Shown here: piece after piece, positions 43,645-53,747 of the stretch
How the letters are laid out: every line of letters begins with the position of its first letter
Position numbering within the stretch: the stretch's first letter is position 1
Source of the DNA: Pseudomonas sp. WS 5079
Lineage (GTDB): Bacteria; Pseudomonadota; Gammaproteobacteria; Pseudomonadales; Pseudomonadaceae
Assembly: GCF_012985465.1 (NCBI RefSeq)
Contig: NZ_JAAQWN010000002.1
Span: 1 to 64,000, forward strand
Length of the DNA: 64,000 nucleotides
Reading direction: 5' to 3'
Notes under the pieces: model-generated
What the model was told of the DNA's origin: nothing
Databases searched by the model: none
Seen by the model: only the letters and a program-made list of their open reading frames with translations
Position numbers and translations under genes: made by a program

Positions 43645-45333
43645 TCAGGCGATGTCGCGAAGCTCGCGCCGTAGGATTTTTCCCACCGGTGTCATCGGCA
43701 GCGAGTCCCGCAACACAATGTGCTTGGGCACTTTGTAGCCGGTGAAGTTGGCCTTGCAGTAAGTCTTCAGCTCCTCAAGGCTGACGCCCTGGGCCCGCGC
43801 CACCACGAACAGTTTCACCGCCTCGCCGGTACGCTCGTCCGGCACGCCGATCACTGCGCAGTTGGCGACGTTGGGGTGGGCCATCACCACATCCTCGATC
43901 TCGTTGGGGTACACATTGAAGCCCGAGACAATGATCAGGTCCTTCTTGCGATCGACAATGCGCACAAACCCGTCCGGGTCGATCACCGCAATATCGCCAG
44001 TCTTGAGCCAGCCTTCGCCGTCCAGGGTCTCGGCGGTGGCCGCCGGTTGCTGCCAGTAGCCCTTCATGACCTGCGGGCCCTTGATGCACAGCTCGCCCCG
44101 CTCACCCAGCGGCAACTCCTCGCCGGCGTCATCGATGACCTTCATCGCCGTGCCCGGCACCGGAATACCCACGGTGCCCAGACGCGATTGATCCCCGTAG
44201 GGGTTGGTGCTGGCCACCGGCGACGTTTCGGTCAGGCCGTAGCCTTCGCCGATGGAACAACCGGTGATCTGCTTCCAGCGCTCGGCCGTGGCCTTGACCA
44301 GGGCGGTGCCGCCGGAGTTGGTGATCTTCAGGTGGGAGAAGTCCAGGGTCTTGAAGTCCGGGTGTTCCATCAGCGCGACAAACAGCGTGTTGAGCCCCAG
44401 CAGCCCGGTGAACCGCCACTTCTTCAGTTCCTTGATAAAGCCGCCGATGTCCCGTGGATTGGTGATCAGCACGTTGTGGTTGCCGGTGACCATCATGCAC
44501 ATGCAGTTCGCGGTGAAGGCATAGATGTGGTACAGCGGCAGCGGCGCAATCATCACCTCCTGCCCTTCCTTGACCAGCGGATGCCCGTCTTCACGCAACT
44601 GGGACATGCACGCCCGCACCTGCTGCATATTCGCCACCAGGTTGCCGTGGGTGAGCATCGCGCCCTTGGCCAGGCCGGTGGTGCCGCCGGTGTATTGCAG
44701 CACGGCGATGTCATCGAGAGTCATCGGATGACGGGTCACGGCCAGGCCCGCGCCCATGCGCAAGGCGCGCTTGAACGACACCGCCCGAGGCAGGCTGTAG
44801 GCCGGGACCATTTTCTTCACCTTGTCGACCACGGTGTTGATCAGCCAACCCTTGGCGGCAGGCATGAAGTCGCCCATTTTTGCTTCGATCAGGTATTCGA
44901 TCTCGGTGTCGGCCGCCACTTCCTGGACCCTGGAGCCGAACAGGTTGAGGTAGACCAGCCCACGAATGCCCGCGTCCTTGAACTGATGGCGCATTTCCCG
45001 CGGGGTGTACAACGGGTTGGTGTTGACCACCACCAGCCCGGCGCGCAAGGCGCCGAACACGGCAATCGGATAATGCAGGACGTTGGGCATCTGCACCGCG
45101 ATGCGGTCGCCCGGCTTGAGATCGGTGTGGTGCTGCAGGTAGCCGGCGAACGCCGCGCTCTGGCGCTCCAGGTCGGCGTAGGTCAGGGTGATCCCCATGT
45201 TGCTGAATGCCGGACGGTCGGCAAAGGCCTTGCAGGAACGCTCGAAGACTTCGATTACTGACTTGTACGCCGACAGGTCAAGCTCGTTGGGCACACCGGC
45301 CGCGCGTTTGTCATTCCAGAAATCAGGTTGCAT
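43645..45333 (-). CDS. fadD2: Long-chain fatty-acid-CoA ligase FadD2
   Basis: 562 residues, the same domain order as FadD1: YTGGTTGLAKGAMLTHGNLV, GYGLTETSPVASTNP, TGDIAVIDPDGFVRIVDRKKD and PMTPVGKILRREL. All core AMP-binding motifs are intact. It is a close paralogue of fadD1, and the pair allows differential use of fatty acids. Its promoter is in the 210-bp gap shared with the divergent hydrolase gene. Confidence 0.94.
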   Translation of the reverse strand: MQPDFWNDKRAAGVPNELDLSAYKSVIEVFERSCKAFADRPAFSNMGITLTYADLERQSAAFAGYLQHHTDLKPGDRIAVQMPNVLHYPIAVFGALRAGLVVVNTNPLYTPREMRHQFKDAGIRGLVYLNLFGSRVQEVAADTEIEYLIEAKMGDFMPAAKGWLINTVVDKVKKMVPAYSLPRAVSFKRALRMGAGLAVTRHPMTLDDIAVLQYTGGTTGLAKGAMLTHGNLVANMQQVRACMSQLREDGHPLVKEGQEVMIAPLPLYHIYAFTANCMCMMVTGNHNVLITNPRDIGGFIKELKKWRFTGLLGLNTLFVALMEHPDFKTLDFSHLKITNSGGTALVKATAERWKQITGCSIGEGYGLTETSPVASTNPYGDQSRLGTVGIPVPGTAMKVIDDAGEELPLGERGELCIKGPQVMKGYWQQPAATAETLDGEGWLKTGDIAVIDPDGFVRIVDRKKDLIIVSGFNVYPNEIEDVVMAHPNVANCAVIGVPDERTGEAVKLFVVARAQGVSLEELKTYCKANFTGYKVPKHIVLRDSLPMTPVGKILRRELRDIA

Positions 45334-45543
45334 TATTCTTGTCCTCTTACCCGAGTGTGCCCGACCGCTTCCGGCTGTTTATGGGAAGCGGAGCTTCGGG
45401 GACGTTAGCAGCTATGGCCAAACAGGCAAATACACTAAAACGTGTCATTGATTGTATGAATCTTGCCCCTGAGGCCAAGGGTGATCAGACGCCCGCCCCC
45501 GGATGAGCTATACACTGCAACGACCCTGAGCAAAGGAAGCGCC

Positions 45544-46488
45544 ATGAACCACACCACTTTCTGGCTGACCGCGAACGACCGCAGCCGCCTGTACGTCAAC
45601 CAATGGCTACCGGACGGGCCGCCCACGGCGCTGGTGATGTTGGCCCATGGCATGGCCGAGCACAGCGGCCGCTATGGGCGCCTGGCCCAGGCCCTGTGTG
45701 ACGCAGGCTACGGTGTGTATGCCCCAGACCAGCGCGGCCACGGCCGTACGGCCGATGAAGGCACCCTGGGCCTGTTCGCCGAACGCGATGGCTGGAACAA
45801 AGTGGTAGGTGACCTGGCCGCGCTCAACCAGCACATCGGCCAGCAGGCCCCAGGTGTGCCGATCATCCTGCTGGGCCACAGCATGGGCAGCTACATCGCC
45901 CAGGCCTATTTGCTGCATCACAGCGCCAGCCTGCATGGGGCGATTCTCAGTGGTTCGAATTTCCAGCCGGTGGCCCTGTACCGCGCCGCCCAACTGATCG
46001 CCCGCGCCGAACGCCTGCGCCAGGGCCTGCGGGGCCGTAGCGCGTTGATCGAGTTTCTGTCGTTTGGCTCATTCAACAAGGCCTTCAAGCCTAACCGCAC
46101 GGCATTCGACTGGCTGAGCCGCGACCCGGATGAGGTGGACAAGTACGTCAACGACCCCCTGTGCGGCTTTCGCTGCACCAACCAGCTGTGGATCGACCTG
46201 CTCGGCGGCTTGCAGCAAATCAGCAAAGCGTCCAATCTCAAACAGATTGATCCCGGCCTGCCGATTCTGGTGATGGGCGGCGAATGTGATCCGGTCAGTG
46301 AGGGCAAGCGTCTCACCCGTCTGGCTAACGCGCTGCGGCAGGCAGGCTGCCAGAACCTGCAAGTGAACATTTACCCGCAAGCACGCCACGAACTCTTCAA
46401 TGAAACCAACCGTGATGCGGTCACCGCCGATGTGCTGGCATGGATGGCACAGGCCGTAGACCATCGAAGGCCTGCGCGCTGCGAGTGA
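45544..46488 (+). CDS. Alpha/beta hydrolase, lysophospholipase-like
   Basis: 314 residues. Monoglyceride-lipase/lysophospholipase type: VMLAHGMAEHSGRYGRLAQAL (oxyanion loop), DQRGHGRT, the nucleophile elbow GHSMGS (Ser near residue 115), the acid in LVMGGECDPVS and the His in PQARHELFNE. Cytosolic. It lies between fadD2 (divergent) and phaJ1 (downstream), so a lipid role is likely. CAAAGGAAG precedes the ATG. Confidence 0.9.
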   Translation: MNHTTFWLTANDRSRLYVNQWLPDGPPTALVMLAHGMAEHSGRYGRLAQALCDAGYGVYAPDQRGHGRTADEGTLGLFAERDGWNKVVGDLAALNQHIGQQAPGVPIILLGHSMGSYIAQAYLLHHSASLHGAILSGSNFQPVALYRAAQLIARAERLRQGLRGRSALIEFLSFGSFNKAFKPNRTAFDWLSRDPDEVDKYVNDPLCGFRCTNQLWIDLLGGLQQISKASNLKQIDPGLPILVMGGECDPVSEGKRLTRLANALRQAGCQNLQVNIYPQARHELFNETNRDAVTADVLAWMAQAVDHRRPARCE

Positions 46489-46556
46489 ACGCACAAATAT
46501 TTTCGTTTAAAATCAACGAATTAAGATTATCGATTAGCCACAGGATGCACGATTAG

Positions 46557-47027
46557 ATGACCCAGGTTACCAACACTCCGTACGACGCCCTCGAAGTTGG
46601 CCAGAAAGCCACCTACAGCAAAACCGTGGAAGAGCGCGATATCCAGCTGTTCGCGGCAATGTCCGGCGACCATAACCCGGTACACCTGGATGCCGAATTC
46701 GCCAAGGCGACCATGTTCAAGGAGCGTATCGCCCACGGCATGTTCAGCGGCGCCTTGATCAGCGCGGCAGTCGCCTGTGAGTTGCCTGGGCCGGGCACTA
46801 TCTATATCGGCCAGCAGATGAGCTTCCAGAAGCCGGTGAAAATCGGCGACACCCTGACCGTACGTCTGGAAATCCTCGAGAAGCTGCCCAAGTTCCGCGT
46901 GCGGATTGCCACTCAGGTGTTCAACCAGCGTGATGAGTTGGTGGTGGATGGCGAAGCCGAGATCCTCGCGCCACGCAAACAGCAGGTTGTGACCTTGACC
47001 GAGTTGCCGGCGATCAGCATCGGCTGA
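46557..47027 (+). CDS. phaJ1: (R)-specific enoyl-CoA hydratase (MaoC/PhaJ)
   Basis: 156 residues. Hot-dog fold with the catalytic Asp-His dyad in the MaoC motif FAAMSGDHNPVHLDAEFA (Asp and His near residues 39-44) and FKERIAHGMFSGALISA. It converts trans-2-enoyl-CoA from beta-oxidation to (R)-3-hydroxyacyl-CoA, a PHA precursor. Its position after a lysophospholipase-like gene and near fadD2 matches the P. aeruginosa phaJ1 locus. Confidence 0.92.
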   Translation: MTQVTNTPYDALEVGQKATYSKTVEERDIQLFAAMSGDHNPVHLDAEFAKATMFKERIAHGMFSGALISAAVACELPGPGTIYIGQQMSFQKPVKIGDTLTVRLEILEKLPKFRVRIATQVFNQRDELVVDGEAEILAPRKQQVVTLTELPAISIG

Positions 47028-47047
47028 CCAGGCATGTGAAATAAAAA

Positions 47048-47140
47048 ATGTGGGAGCTGGCTTGCCCGCGATGGCGTCATTTCAGTCGATACATACATCG
47101 ACTGATCAACCGCTATCGCAGGCAAGCCAGCTCCCACATT
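47048..47140. repeat. Inverted REP pair
   Basis: ATGTGGGAGCTGGCTTGCCC and its inverted partner, with an inner stem CAGTCGAT / ATCGACTG. A single extra half (47182-47212) lies to the right. Confidence 0.88.
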
Positions 47141-47229
47141 TGTATCGGGGTGTGATCAAAAAACCGGTACGACGCAATTACCTGTGAGAGCAGGCTTGCC
47201 CGCTCCCACATTTGTTACTGCACCGCGGT

Positions 47230-47697
47230 TCAGGACTGGGCGCGAGCCTGGTTACGCAGGGCTTTGACCTGGTCGTGATTGCGCTGTGCACCGTGGTACT
47301 GACGCTCAACCAGGTCACGAATACCTACCAGGTTGTGCTTGTTGATTTTCTCGATGGCTTCTTTATAAGCCTTCAATGCGTGGTCTTCACCGCGCTCGGC
47401 TTCGTTGAGCACGGCCTCTTCGTCCTTGCCTGTCACCAGCGACTTCACGTCCACCCAACCACGGTGCAGTGCACCGGCAACGCTGCCGGAATCTTCCGGG
47501 TCACCACCCAAGGCCCGCACGGCCGTTTGCAGTTCGGCAGCCGCCGTCGCGCAGTCTGCGGAACGCTTGGTGAACAGCGCCTTGAGCTCTGGATGCTTGA
47601 TGTCTTCTGCGCAGGTCTTGAAGCCTTCCTGGCCGTCTTTACTGGTTTCGATCAGGTCATTGAGTACGGAGATCGATTCTTTGTTGATGTCAGTCAT
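47230..47697 (-). CDS. PA2169-family four-helix-bundle protein
   Basis: 155 residues, ferritin-like helices: SISVLNDLIETSKDGQEGFKTCAED, then HPELKALFTKRSADCATAAAELQTAV, then NEAERGEDHALKAYKEAI and the last VRDLVERQYHGAQRNHDQVKALR-type helix. Known as DUF2383/PA2169 proteins, usually stress-induced. No metal role is established. Cytosolic. Confidence 0.9.
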   Translation of the reverse strand: MTDINKESISVLNDLIETSKDGQEGFKTCAEDIKHPELKALFTKRSADCATAAAELQTAVRALGGDPEDSGSVAGALHRGWVDVKSLVTGKDEEAVLNEAERGEDHALKAYKEAIEKINKHNLVGIRDLVERQYHGAQRNHDQVKALRNQARAQS

Positions 47698-47903
47698 TTT
47701 TCAATTCCTTCGCGGGTTTAGAAACGTATTGGGGTAGTTGCAGCGCCCGTGCCAGGTCTTGAATTAATATTTAATCTTTTATTTTCAATAACTTATAAAT
47801 ACCAGGCAAATCTGTATCCGCTTTATTTGCATGATCTGTCATTTGGCCTTCATGCAGAATGCCTGTATTTTCCAAGGCACCCTCCTGATTGCCTGAAGCC
47901 CGT

Positions 47904-48140
47904 ATGAACCCCGAAAAACTTGAACTGCTGATCACCCGCCAAATGCCGTTCGGCAAATACAAGGGCACGATCATTGCTGACCTGCCCGGCCCTTACCTGA
48001 ACTGGTTTGCCCGCGAAGGATTCCCCCACGGCGAGTTGGGCGGCCTGCTGGCGTTGATGCAGGAAATCGACCACAACGGCCTCGCCGAACTGCTGGAACC
48101 GTTGCGCGCCAAACATGGCAAACCCGCCCCACGCCACTAA
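47904..48140 (+). CDS. DUF3820-family protein
   Basis: 78 residues. MPFGKYKGTIIADLPGPYLNWFAREGFP is the signature of this small family, in which the glycine-rich loop and WF pair are constant. It may bind nucleic acid or a cofactor but nothing is established. The ATG at 47904 is preferred over one five codons upstream. The class-V aminotransferase gene starts 12 bp after its stop. Confidence 0.85.
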   Translation: MNPEKLELLITRQMPFGKYKGTIIADLPGPYLNWFAREGFPHGELGGLLALMQEIDHNGLAELLEPLRAKHGKPAPRH

Positions 48141-48152
48141 TCGAGCCTGACC

Positions 48153-49325
48153 ATGCCCCACACCCGCGACGAGGCCTATTGGCAGACCATTGCCCAGCGC
48201 TATGAGCTGGAGCCCGGCCCCATCAATCTGGAAAACGGCTACTTCGCCCGCATGAGCCGCGCGGTGATGGCCCAGTATCAGGAGCACGTGGCGTTTATCA
48301 ATCGCAGCAACTCGGTGCATGTGCGCCAGCGCTTCGAGCAAGGGCAAGATGTCGAGATTCGCCGGCAGTTGGCCGAGTTGATCAATGTCGATCCAGAAGC
48401 CGTCGCCTTCACCCGCAATGCCACCGAAGCCCTGCAGTCGCTGATCCGCAACTACAACCGCCTGCAACCGGGTGACCAGGTGCTGATCAGCGACCTGGAA
48501 TACGACACGGTCAAGGGCGCCATGCGCTGGCTCGCCGGCTACCGTGGGGTGGAGGTGATCGAAGTGTCCCACGCCCACCCGGCCAGTTTCGACAGCCTGG
48601 TGCAGACCTATCGCGACACTTTCAGCCGCTACCCACGCCTGAAACTGATGGCCCTGACCTATGTCACCCACCGTACCGGCCTGGTGATGCCGGTCGAGGC
48701 CATCGCCCACGCGGCACGGGAGTATGGCGTCGAGATCATCCTCGATGGCGCCCACGCGTTGGGCCTGATCGACTTCGACCTGGACCGGCTGGGCATCTCG
48801 TTCGCCGGCTTCAACCTGCACAAGTGGATCGGTGCGCCGCTGACCCTGGGCTTTGTGTATATAGCCCCTGGGCGTCTGGCGGAAATTGATCCGGACATGG
48901 GCGAATTCCATTACCCGGCAACCGATGTGCGCGCCCGTACGCCCTACAGCACACCGAACTTTCCGGCGCTGATGACCTTGCCGCTGGTGTTCGAAGAACA
49001 TCGGGCCCTGGGCGGTGCGCAGGCCAAGGGCGCGCGATTGAGTTACCTGCGTGACCTGTGGGTGAGCCAGGTGCGGCCATTGCCGGGGATCGAGGTAGTG
49101 ACCCCGGATGATCCACGGCTGTATTGCGCGATTACCGCGTTCAAATTCAGCGGGCGCGATCAGCAAGTGATGGCGGATCGATTGCTAGCTGAGCACAACC
49201 TGTTTACCACCCTGCGCAGTGGCGCGGTGTTTGGTACCTGCATACGAGTGACGCCGGGGTTGGTGACGTCGGCGGCGGACATCGGCGTGCTGGTCAATGC
49301 GATTACCGAGCTGAACACTGATTAA
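48153..49325 (+). CDS. Class V PLP aminotransferase
   Basis: 390 residues. PLP lysine in FNLHKWIGAPLTLGFV (Lys near residue 225), DGAHALGLIDFDL with the cofactor-stacking His and the Asp, and TRNATEALQSLIRNY. Overall resembles isopenicillin-N-epimerase-like or cysteine-desulfurase-like class V enzymes; the substrate is unknown. It starts 12 bp after the DUF3820 gene and is probably cotranscribed. Confidence 0.88.
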   Translation: MPHTRDEAYWQTIAQRYELEPGPINLENGYFARMSRAVMAQYQEHVAFINRSNSVHVRQRFEQGQDVEIRRQLAELINVDPEAVAFTRNATEALQSLIRNYNRLQPGDQVLISDLEYDTVKGAMRWLAGYRGVEVIEVSHAHPASFDSLVQTYRDTFSRYPRLKLMALTYVTHRTGLVMPVEAIAHAAREYGVEIILDGAHALGLIDFDLDRLGISFAGFNLHKWIGAPLTLGFVYIAPGRLAEIDPDMGEFHYPATDVRARTPYSTPNFPALMTLPLVFEEHRALGGAQAKGARLSYLRDLWVSQVRPLPGIEVVTPDDPRLYCAITAFKFSGRDQQVMADRLLAEHNLFTTLRSGAVFGTCIRVTPGLVTSAADIGVLVNAITELNTD

Positions 49326-49326
49326 A

Positions 49327-49417
49327 ATGTGGGAGCTGGCTTGCCTGCGATGGCGGTGTATCAGTCGATGAATCTGTTGGCTGACCTGCTGTCATCGCAG
49401 GCAAGCCAGCTCCTACA
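49327..49417. repeat. Inverted REP pair
   Basis: ATGTGGGAGCTGGCTTGCCTGCGATGGC faces a degraded partner ending GCCAGCTCCTACAG. Confidence 0.85.
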
Positions 49418-49634
49418 GGGGAATGCAGCTTCGCGCTCTGGTTCTGCTGTTGCTGTTGCTCTGTTTTTGATCTGGTTTTTGATCTTAGGCGCCCCGTCAA
49501 ACCACGATGGCCGCAGGCAGTGGACTTTGGCGCTTCTCCAAAGTGAGCCGCCGTAAGGGCGGAACCCTAAGTGGCCGTTACCGCAGCAATGGATATGTAC
49601 ACAAACCGAGAAGAGAGTTGTGTAGATACCTATG

Positions 49635-49661
49635 GCCATCGCAGGCAAGCCAGTTCCCACA
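49635..49661 (-). repeat. Single REP element
   Basis: GCCATCGCAGGCAAGCCAGT plus TCCCACA, orientation opposite to the left REP of the composite element. Confidence 0.8.
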
Positions 49662-49785
49662 CAAGCCACCCTCATTTGAATTGCGGTGATATTTCGCTTT
49701 TCTATAGGCAAAAAAAAGCGGCGCACCGACCAAGTGCGCCGCAAACATGCCGTGAAGCACAGCAACAACGATTCAGTAAATCAGA

Positions 49786-50451
49786 TCAATCCAGCAGCGC
49801 CAGCGCCTGGGCGGTGACTTCCTGGATGCGCGCCCAGTCGCCGTTCTTGATCCACTCCGGATCAAGCATCCAGCTACCGCCCACGCACATCACGTTTTTC
49901 AACGCCATGTAGTGTTTGATGTTGGCCGGGCCAACGCCGCCAGTGGGGCAGAATTTCACTTCGCCAAACGGGCCGCCCAGGGCCTTGATGGCCGCTACGC
50001 CGCCGCTGACTTCCGCCGGGAACAGCTTGAAGCGGCGATAACCCAGGCCATAGCCTTCCATGATGCCGGAGGCATTGCTGATGCCGGGCAGCAGCGGGAT
50101 CGGGCTGTCGACACTGGCTTCAAGCAGGTCGCGGGTAATGCCGGGGGTGACGATAAACTGCGAGCCCGCCGCCTCGGCCGCCGCCAGCATGGTGCGATCG
50201 AGCACCGTGCCCGCGCCCGTCACCAACTCCGGACGCTGCTCGCGCAGGACCTGGATGGCCTTGAGCCCGAGCTGCGAACGCAGGGTCACTTCCAGCGCGG
50301 TCAAGCCACCCGCCGCCAGGGCATCGGCCAGGGGCAGAATGTCCTGTTCGCGGGCAATGGTGATCACCGGCAGGATCCGCGCCTTGGCGCAGAGGCTGTC
50401 GATCAGGGCAACTTTATCCGCCATGGACACGGTCGGGTGAGGGCTTTTCAT
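49786..50451 (-). CDS. eda: 2-keto-3-deoxy-6-phosphogluconate aldolase
   Basis: 221 residues. Class I aldolase TIM barrel: PVITIAREQDILPLADALAAGGL, the Glu in LEVTLRS, TGAGTVLD, the Schiff-base Lys in RFKLFPAE and the phosphate site CPTGGVG. It splits KDPG to pyruvate and glyceraldehyde-3-phosphate, the last Entner-Doudoroff step. It is the third gene of zwf-pgl-eda, 17 bp after pgl. The ATG at 50451 is taken as start since upstream in-frame codons overlap pgl. Confidence 0.95.
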   Translation of the reverse strand: MKSPHPTVSMADKVALIDSLCAKARILPVITIAREQDILPLADALAAGGLTALEVTLRSQLGLKAIQVLREQRPELVTGAGTVLDRTMLAAAEAAGSQFIVTPGITRDLLEASVDSPIPLLPGISNASGIMEGYGLGYRRFKLFPAEVSGGVAAIKALGGPFGEVKFCPTGGVGPANIKHYMALKNVMCVGGSWMLDPEWIKNGDWARIQEVTAQALALLD

Positions 50452-50468
50452 AGCGGCTGATCCTTGGC

Positions 50469-51182
50469 TCATGGGCACCAGTAAATCTCTAGAGTAGGTT
50501 GCAAAAACGCGCGAATCGGCATGCCGGCAACATCGTCGCCGGCCAGCGCTTCGCTCAGGGTGTGGAGTTTCGAGTCGCCGGCAATCGACAACACGGTGTA
50601 ACGGGCACTGGCCAACAGCGCACGACTCATGGTCAGGCGCTGATGGGGCACGCTCGGCGCCAGCATAGGCCAGCACCGGCGCGTGCCATCGGGCTGCAGT
50701 GCTTGGGTCAGGTTCGGGCTGTTGGGGAACAACGACGCGGTGTGCCCGTCATCGCCCATGCCCAGCACCAGCACATCGATCGCCGGCAGTTCGGCCAGCA
50801 GGCGATCGGCTTGTTCGGCGGCGCCGTCCAGGTTCGCCGCGGCACTGTAGAGGCTCAAAAATCTGGCCTTGGCCGCCGGCCCTTGCAGCAGATGTTTCTT
50901 CAGCAGGCCGGCGTTGCTGTCGGCATGTTCCACCGGCACCCAGCGCTCGTCGGCCAGGGTGATAGTCACCTTGGACCAGTCCAGGCCCTGCTTGGCCAGA
51001 TTCTGGAAAAACGCCACCGGGCTGCGGCCACCGGACACCACCAGGGTGGCTGCGCCACGGGCGCTGATGGCCGCGCGCAGTTGTTCGGCCACGTCATTGG
51101 CCAAGCCTTCGGCCAGCAGCACTGGCGTGCGGAACTCATGAGGTGTTACGCCCTGGGGCAGTTTCAAATCAGATATCGCCAT
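50469..51182 (-). CDS. pgl: 6-phosphogluconolactonase
   Basis: 237 residues. Family motifs [31 protein letters not shown], and [16 protein letters not shown] are all intact. It hydrolyses 6-phosphogluconolactone. The ATG at 51182 overlaps the 3' end of zwf by 14 bases, so the two are translationally coupled. Confidence 0.95.
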   Translation of the reverse strand: MAISDLKLPQGVTPHEFRTPVLLAEGLANDVAEQLRAAISARGAATLVVSGGRSPVAFFQNLAKQGLDWSKVTITLADERWVPVEHADSNAGLLKKHLLQGPAAKARFLSLYSAAANLDGAAEQADRLLAELPAIDVLVLGMGDDGHTASLFPNSPNLTQALQPDGTRRCWPMLAPSVPHQRLTMSRALLASARYTVLSIAGDSKLHTLSEALAGDDVAGMPIRAFLQPTLEIYWCP

Positions 51183-52635
51183 ACCACGACCTCCCATCCC
51201 GCGTGATCAGTGCAATGGAGCTCATCGGCCCCCAGGAACCCGCCGCGTACGGCTTGGGTGCATCACCGGACTTTTTCCACCCGGCGATCAACTGGTCACA
51301 CCACTTCCACGCGGCTTCGATTTCATCTTTACGCACAAACAGGTTCTGATTGCCGCGCATCACTTCCAGTAACAACCGCTCGTAGGCATCGGGAATCCGC
51401 GTGCTACGGTAGGTGTCGGAAAAATTCAGTTGCAGTGGCCCGCTGCGCAGTTGCATGCCCTTGTCCAGGCCCTGCTCCTTGGTCATCACGCGCAAGGAAA
51501 TCCCTTCGTCCGGTTGCAGGCGGATGATCAGCTTGTTGCTGATCTGCAGGCGCTGCTCGGGGGCGAAGATATAGTGGGACGGTTCCTTGAAGTGGATGAC
51601 GATCTGCGACAGTTTTTGCGGCATGCGCTTGCCGGTACGCAGGTAGAACGGCACCCCGGCCCAACGCCAGTTGCGGATATCGGCACGCAGGGCAACGAAG
51701 GTCTCGGTGTCGCTCTGGGTGTTGGAGTTCTCTTCTTCCAGGTAACCCGGCACCGGCTTGCCGGCGCTGTAGCCAGCGATGTACTGGCCGCGTACCACCT
51801 GGGTGGTCAGGCCTTCCGGGCTGATCGGCGCCAGGGCCTTGAGCACCTTGACCTTCTCGTCGCGGATGCTGTCGGCGGACAAGTCGGCCGGCGGGTCCAT
51901 GGCGATCAGGCAGAGCAGTTGCAACAAATGATTCTGGATCATGTCCCGCAGTTGCCCGGCCTTGTCGAAATAACCCCAGCGGCCTTCGATCCCCACTTGC
52001 TCGGCCACAGTGATTTCCACGTGGGAGATGTAGTGCTGGTTCCACTGGGTTTCAAACAGGCTGTTGGCAAAACGCAGGGCGATCAGGTTTTGAACCGTCT
52101 CTTTGCCCAGGTAGTGGTCGATGCGGTAGGTGCGGTTTTCCGGGAAAAACTGCGCCACGGCGTCGTTGACCTTGCGCGAGGACTCCAGGTCCGAACCGAT
52201 GGGTTTCTCCAGGACCACGCGGGTGTTTTCCGCCAGGCCGACCTTGGACAGGTTCTCGCAGATCGCGCCATACACCGCCGCCGGGGTGGCGAAGTAGGCG
52301 ATCAGGCGTTGTTCGGTGCCGGCCTTGGCGGCCAGGGCCACGTAGTCATCGGCATTCATGAAATCGACGTGCACATACGCCAGGCGCGCCAGGAAGCGCG
52401 TGGCCACCGCTTCATCCAGCTCTTGGCCGACGTATTTGCGCAGTTCGTGCTCGATGTGGTCCAGGTGCTGCTGCTCGGAACCGGCTTCGCGGGCCAGGGC
52501 CAGGATGCGGGTGTCGGCGTGCAAGAGGCCGGCGCCATCGAGTTGGTAGAGGGCAGGAAATAACTTGCGCAGCGCCAGATCACCCAAGGCGCCAAACAGG
52601 GCAAAGGTGCAGGGTTCCACGGTTATCGAAGGCAT
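51169..52635 (-). CDS. zwf: Glucose-6-phosphate 1-dehydrogenase
   Basis: 488 residues. NADP-binding [20 protein letters not shown] (near 8-27), [15 protein letters not shown], and the active-site [13 protein letters not shown] with the conserved His. It oxidises glucose-6-phosphate and starts the cyclic ED pathway of pseudomonads. First gene of zwf-pgl-eda and divergent from hexR, with a candidate regulatory site at 52701-52719. Confidence 0.96.
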   Translation of the reverse strand: MPSITVEPCTFALFGALGDLALRKLFPALYQLDGAGLLHADTRILALAREAGSEQQHLDHIEHELRKYVGQELDEAVATRFLARLAYVHVDFMNADDYVALAAKAGTEQRLIAYFATPAAVYGAICENLSKVGLAENTRVVLEKPIGSDLESSRKVNDAVAQFFPENRTYRIDHYLGKETVQNLIALRFANSLFETQWNQHYISHVEITVAEQVGIEGRWGYFDKAGQLRDMIQNHLLQLLCLIAMDPPADLSADSIRDEKVKVLKALAPISPEGLTTQVVRGQYIAGYSAGKPVPGYLEEENSNTQSDTETFVALRADIRNWRWAGVPFYLRTGKRMPQKLSQIVIHFKEPSHYIFAPEQRLQISNKLIIRLQPDEGISLRVMTKEQGLDKGMQLRSGPLQLNFSDTYRSTRIPDAYERLLLEVMRGNQNLFVRKDEIEAAWKWCDQLIAGWKKSGDAPKPYAAGSWGPMSSIALITRDGRSWYGDI

Positions 52636-52700
52636 GATGTTTGTTCTTTTATCAAGTTAAGCTACAAATACCTTTTTTCAAGGCATCACTCAAGGAAAAA

Positions 52701-52719
52701 TGTAGTAATAACCACAACA
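52701..52719 (+). promoter_or_regulatory. Candidate HexR (or RccR) site before zwf
   Basis: TGTAGTAATAACCACAACA is an imperfect inverted repeat (TGT-n-GT ... AC-n-ACA type) 66 bp before zwf. HexR sites are described as TTGT-N7/8-ACAA; the related regulator RccR prefers TGTAGT-type halves. The match is partial. Confidence 0.45.
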
Positions 52720-52845
52720 TTTTCCCAAAATACGCATTGCGAGTGGTGGTGTTCAACTACCCTCAGTAGGATAGGCCACCGCCAAGGGCCGCTCGTCGAC
52801 CTTTTACTGGCCCTTACTTGCATCGTCGCCCGAAGGAAAGACTGA

Positions 52846-53715
52846 ATGGACCGCGTGCGAAATCTTCTGGAACAGATCCGGAACCGCCTCGAAGAATTGA
52901 ACAAGGCCGAGAAAAAAGTCGCCGAGGTCATCCTGCTCAACCCACAGCAGGCGACCCGCTTCTCGATCGCCGCCCTCGCCCAAGCCGCCTCGGTCAGTGA
53001 ACCGACGGTCAACCGTTTCTGCCGTTCGTTCGGCGTCAGCGGCTACCCTGAACTGAAACTGCAGCTGGCGCAAAGCCTGGCCAGTGGCGCCGCCTATGTC
53101 AGCCGTGCAGTGGAGGCTGATGATAACCCCGAGGCCTACACGCAGAAGATTTTTGGCAGCGCCATTGCCTCATTGGACAGCGCCTGCCAGGCCCTGGACC
53201 CGAACCTGATCAGCAAGGCCGTGGACCTGCTGATCCAGGCGCGGCAGATCCACTTCTTCGGCCTCGGCGCCTCGGCACCGGTGGCCATGGATGCCCTGCA
53301 CAAGTTCTTCCGTTTCAACCTGTCGGTGACGGCCCATGCGGATGTGCTGATGCAACGGATGATTGCTTCGGTGGCGCATACCGGCGAATTGTTCGTGATC
53401 ATTTCCTACACCGGCCGCACCCGCGAGCTGGTGGAAGTGGCGCGCATCGCCCGGGAAAACGGCGCCTCGGTGCTCGGCGTGACTGCCGAGAACTCGCCAC
53501 TGGCCAAGGCCAGTACGGTGAGCCTGAACATCCCGTTGCCGGAAGACACCGACATCTATATGCCGATGACCTCGCGGATCATTCAGTTGACGGTGCTGGA
53601 TGTGCTGGCCACCGGCATGACCTTGCGCCGTGGCGTGGATTTCCAGCCCCATCTGCGCAAGATCAAGGAAAGCTTGAATGACAGCCGGTATCCGGTTGGC
53701 GATGAATTCAACTAG
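52846..53715 (+). CDS. hexR: HexR, RpiR-family repressor of hexose catabolism
   Basis: 289 residues. N-terminal RpiR HTH (about 1-77, with [33 protein letters not shown]) and C-terminal SIS sugar-phosphate-binding domain (about 125-260, with [14 protein letters not shown] and [17 protein letters not shown]). In pseudomonads it represses zwf, edd-gap and related genes until 2-keto-3-deoxy-6-phosphogluconate binds. Divergent from zwf with a 210-bp gap. The CCCGAAGGAAAG before the ATG is a good ribosome site. Confidence 0.95.
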   Translation: MDRVRNLLEQIRNRLEELNKAEKKVAEVILLNPQQATRFSIAALAQAASVSEPTVNRFCRSFGVSGYPELKLQLAQSLASGAAYVSRAVEADDNPEAYTQKIFGSAIASLDSACQALDPNLISKAVDLLIQARQIHFFGLGASAPVAMDALHKFFRFNLSVTAHADVLMQRMIASVAHTGELFVIISYTGRTRELVEVARIARENGASVLGVTAENSPLAKASTVSLNIPLPEDTDIYMPMTSRIIQLTVLDVLATGMTLRRGVDFQPHLRKIKESLNDSRYPVGDEFN

Positions 53716-53747
53716 GTACGAATTTCTTCCAGCCATACCGGCCCTAT

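Larger units (their letters stand above)
49326..49785. other. 460-bp gap with composite REP-flanked element
   Basis: No gene. Contents: inverted REP pair (49327-49417), a central segment with ordered small hairpins (ACTTTGG-N7-CCAAAGT at 49524-49544; CCGCC-GTAAG-GGCGG at 49548-49562), then a single REP half (49635-49661). Confidence 0.75.

Noticed and set aside
43720..45261. Plus-strand open frame over fadD2
   Set aside because: Antisense to a complete AMP-binding enzyme gene; composition (His/Gly/Val-rich) is that of a shadow frame.
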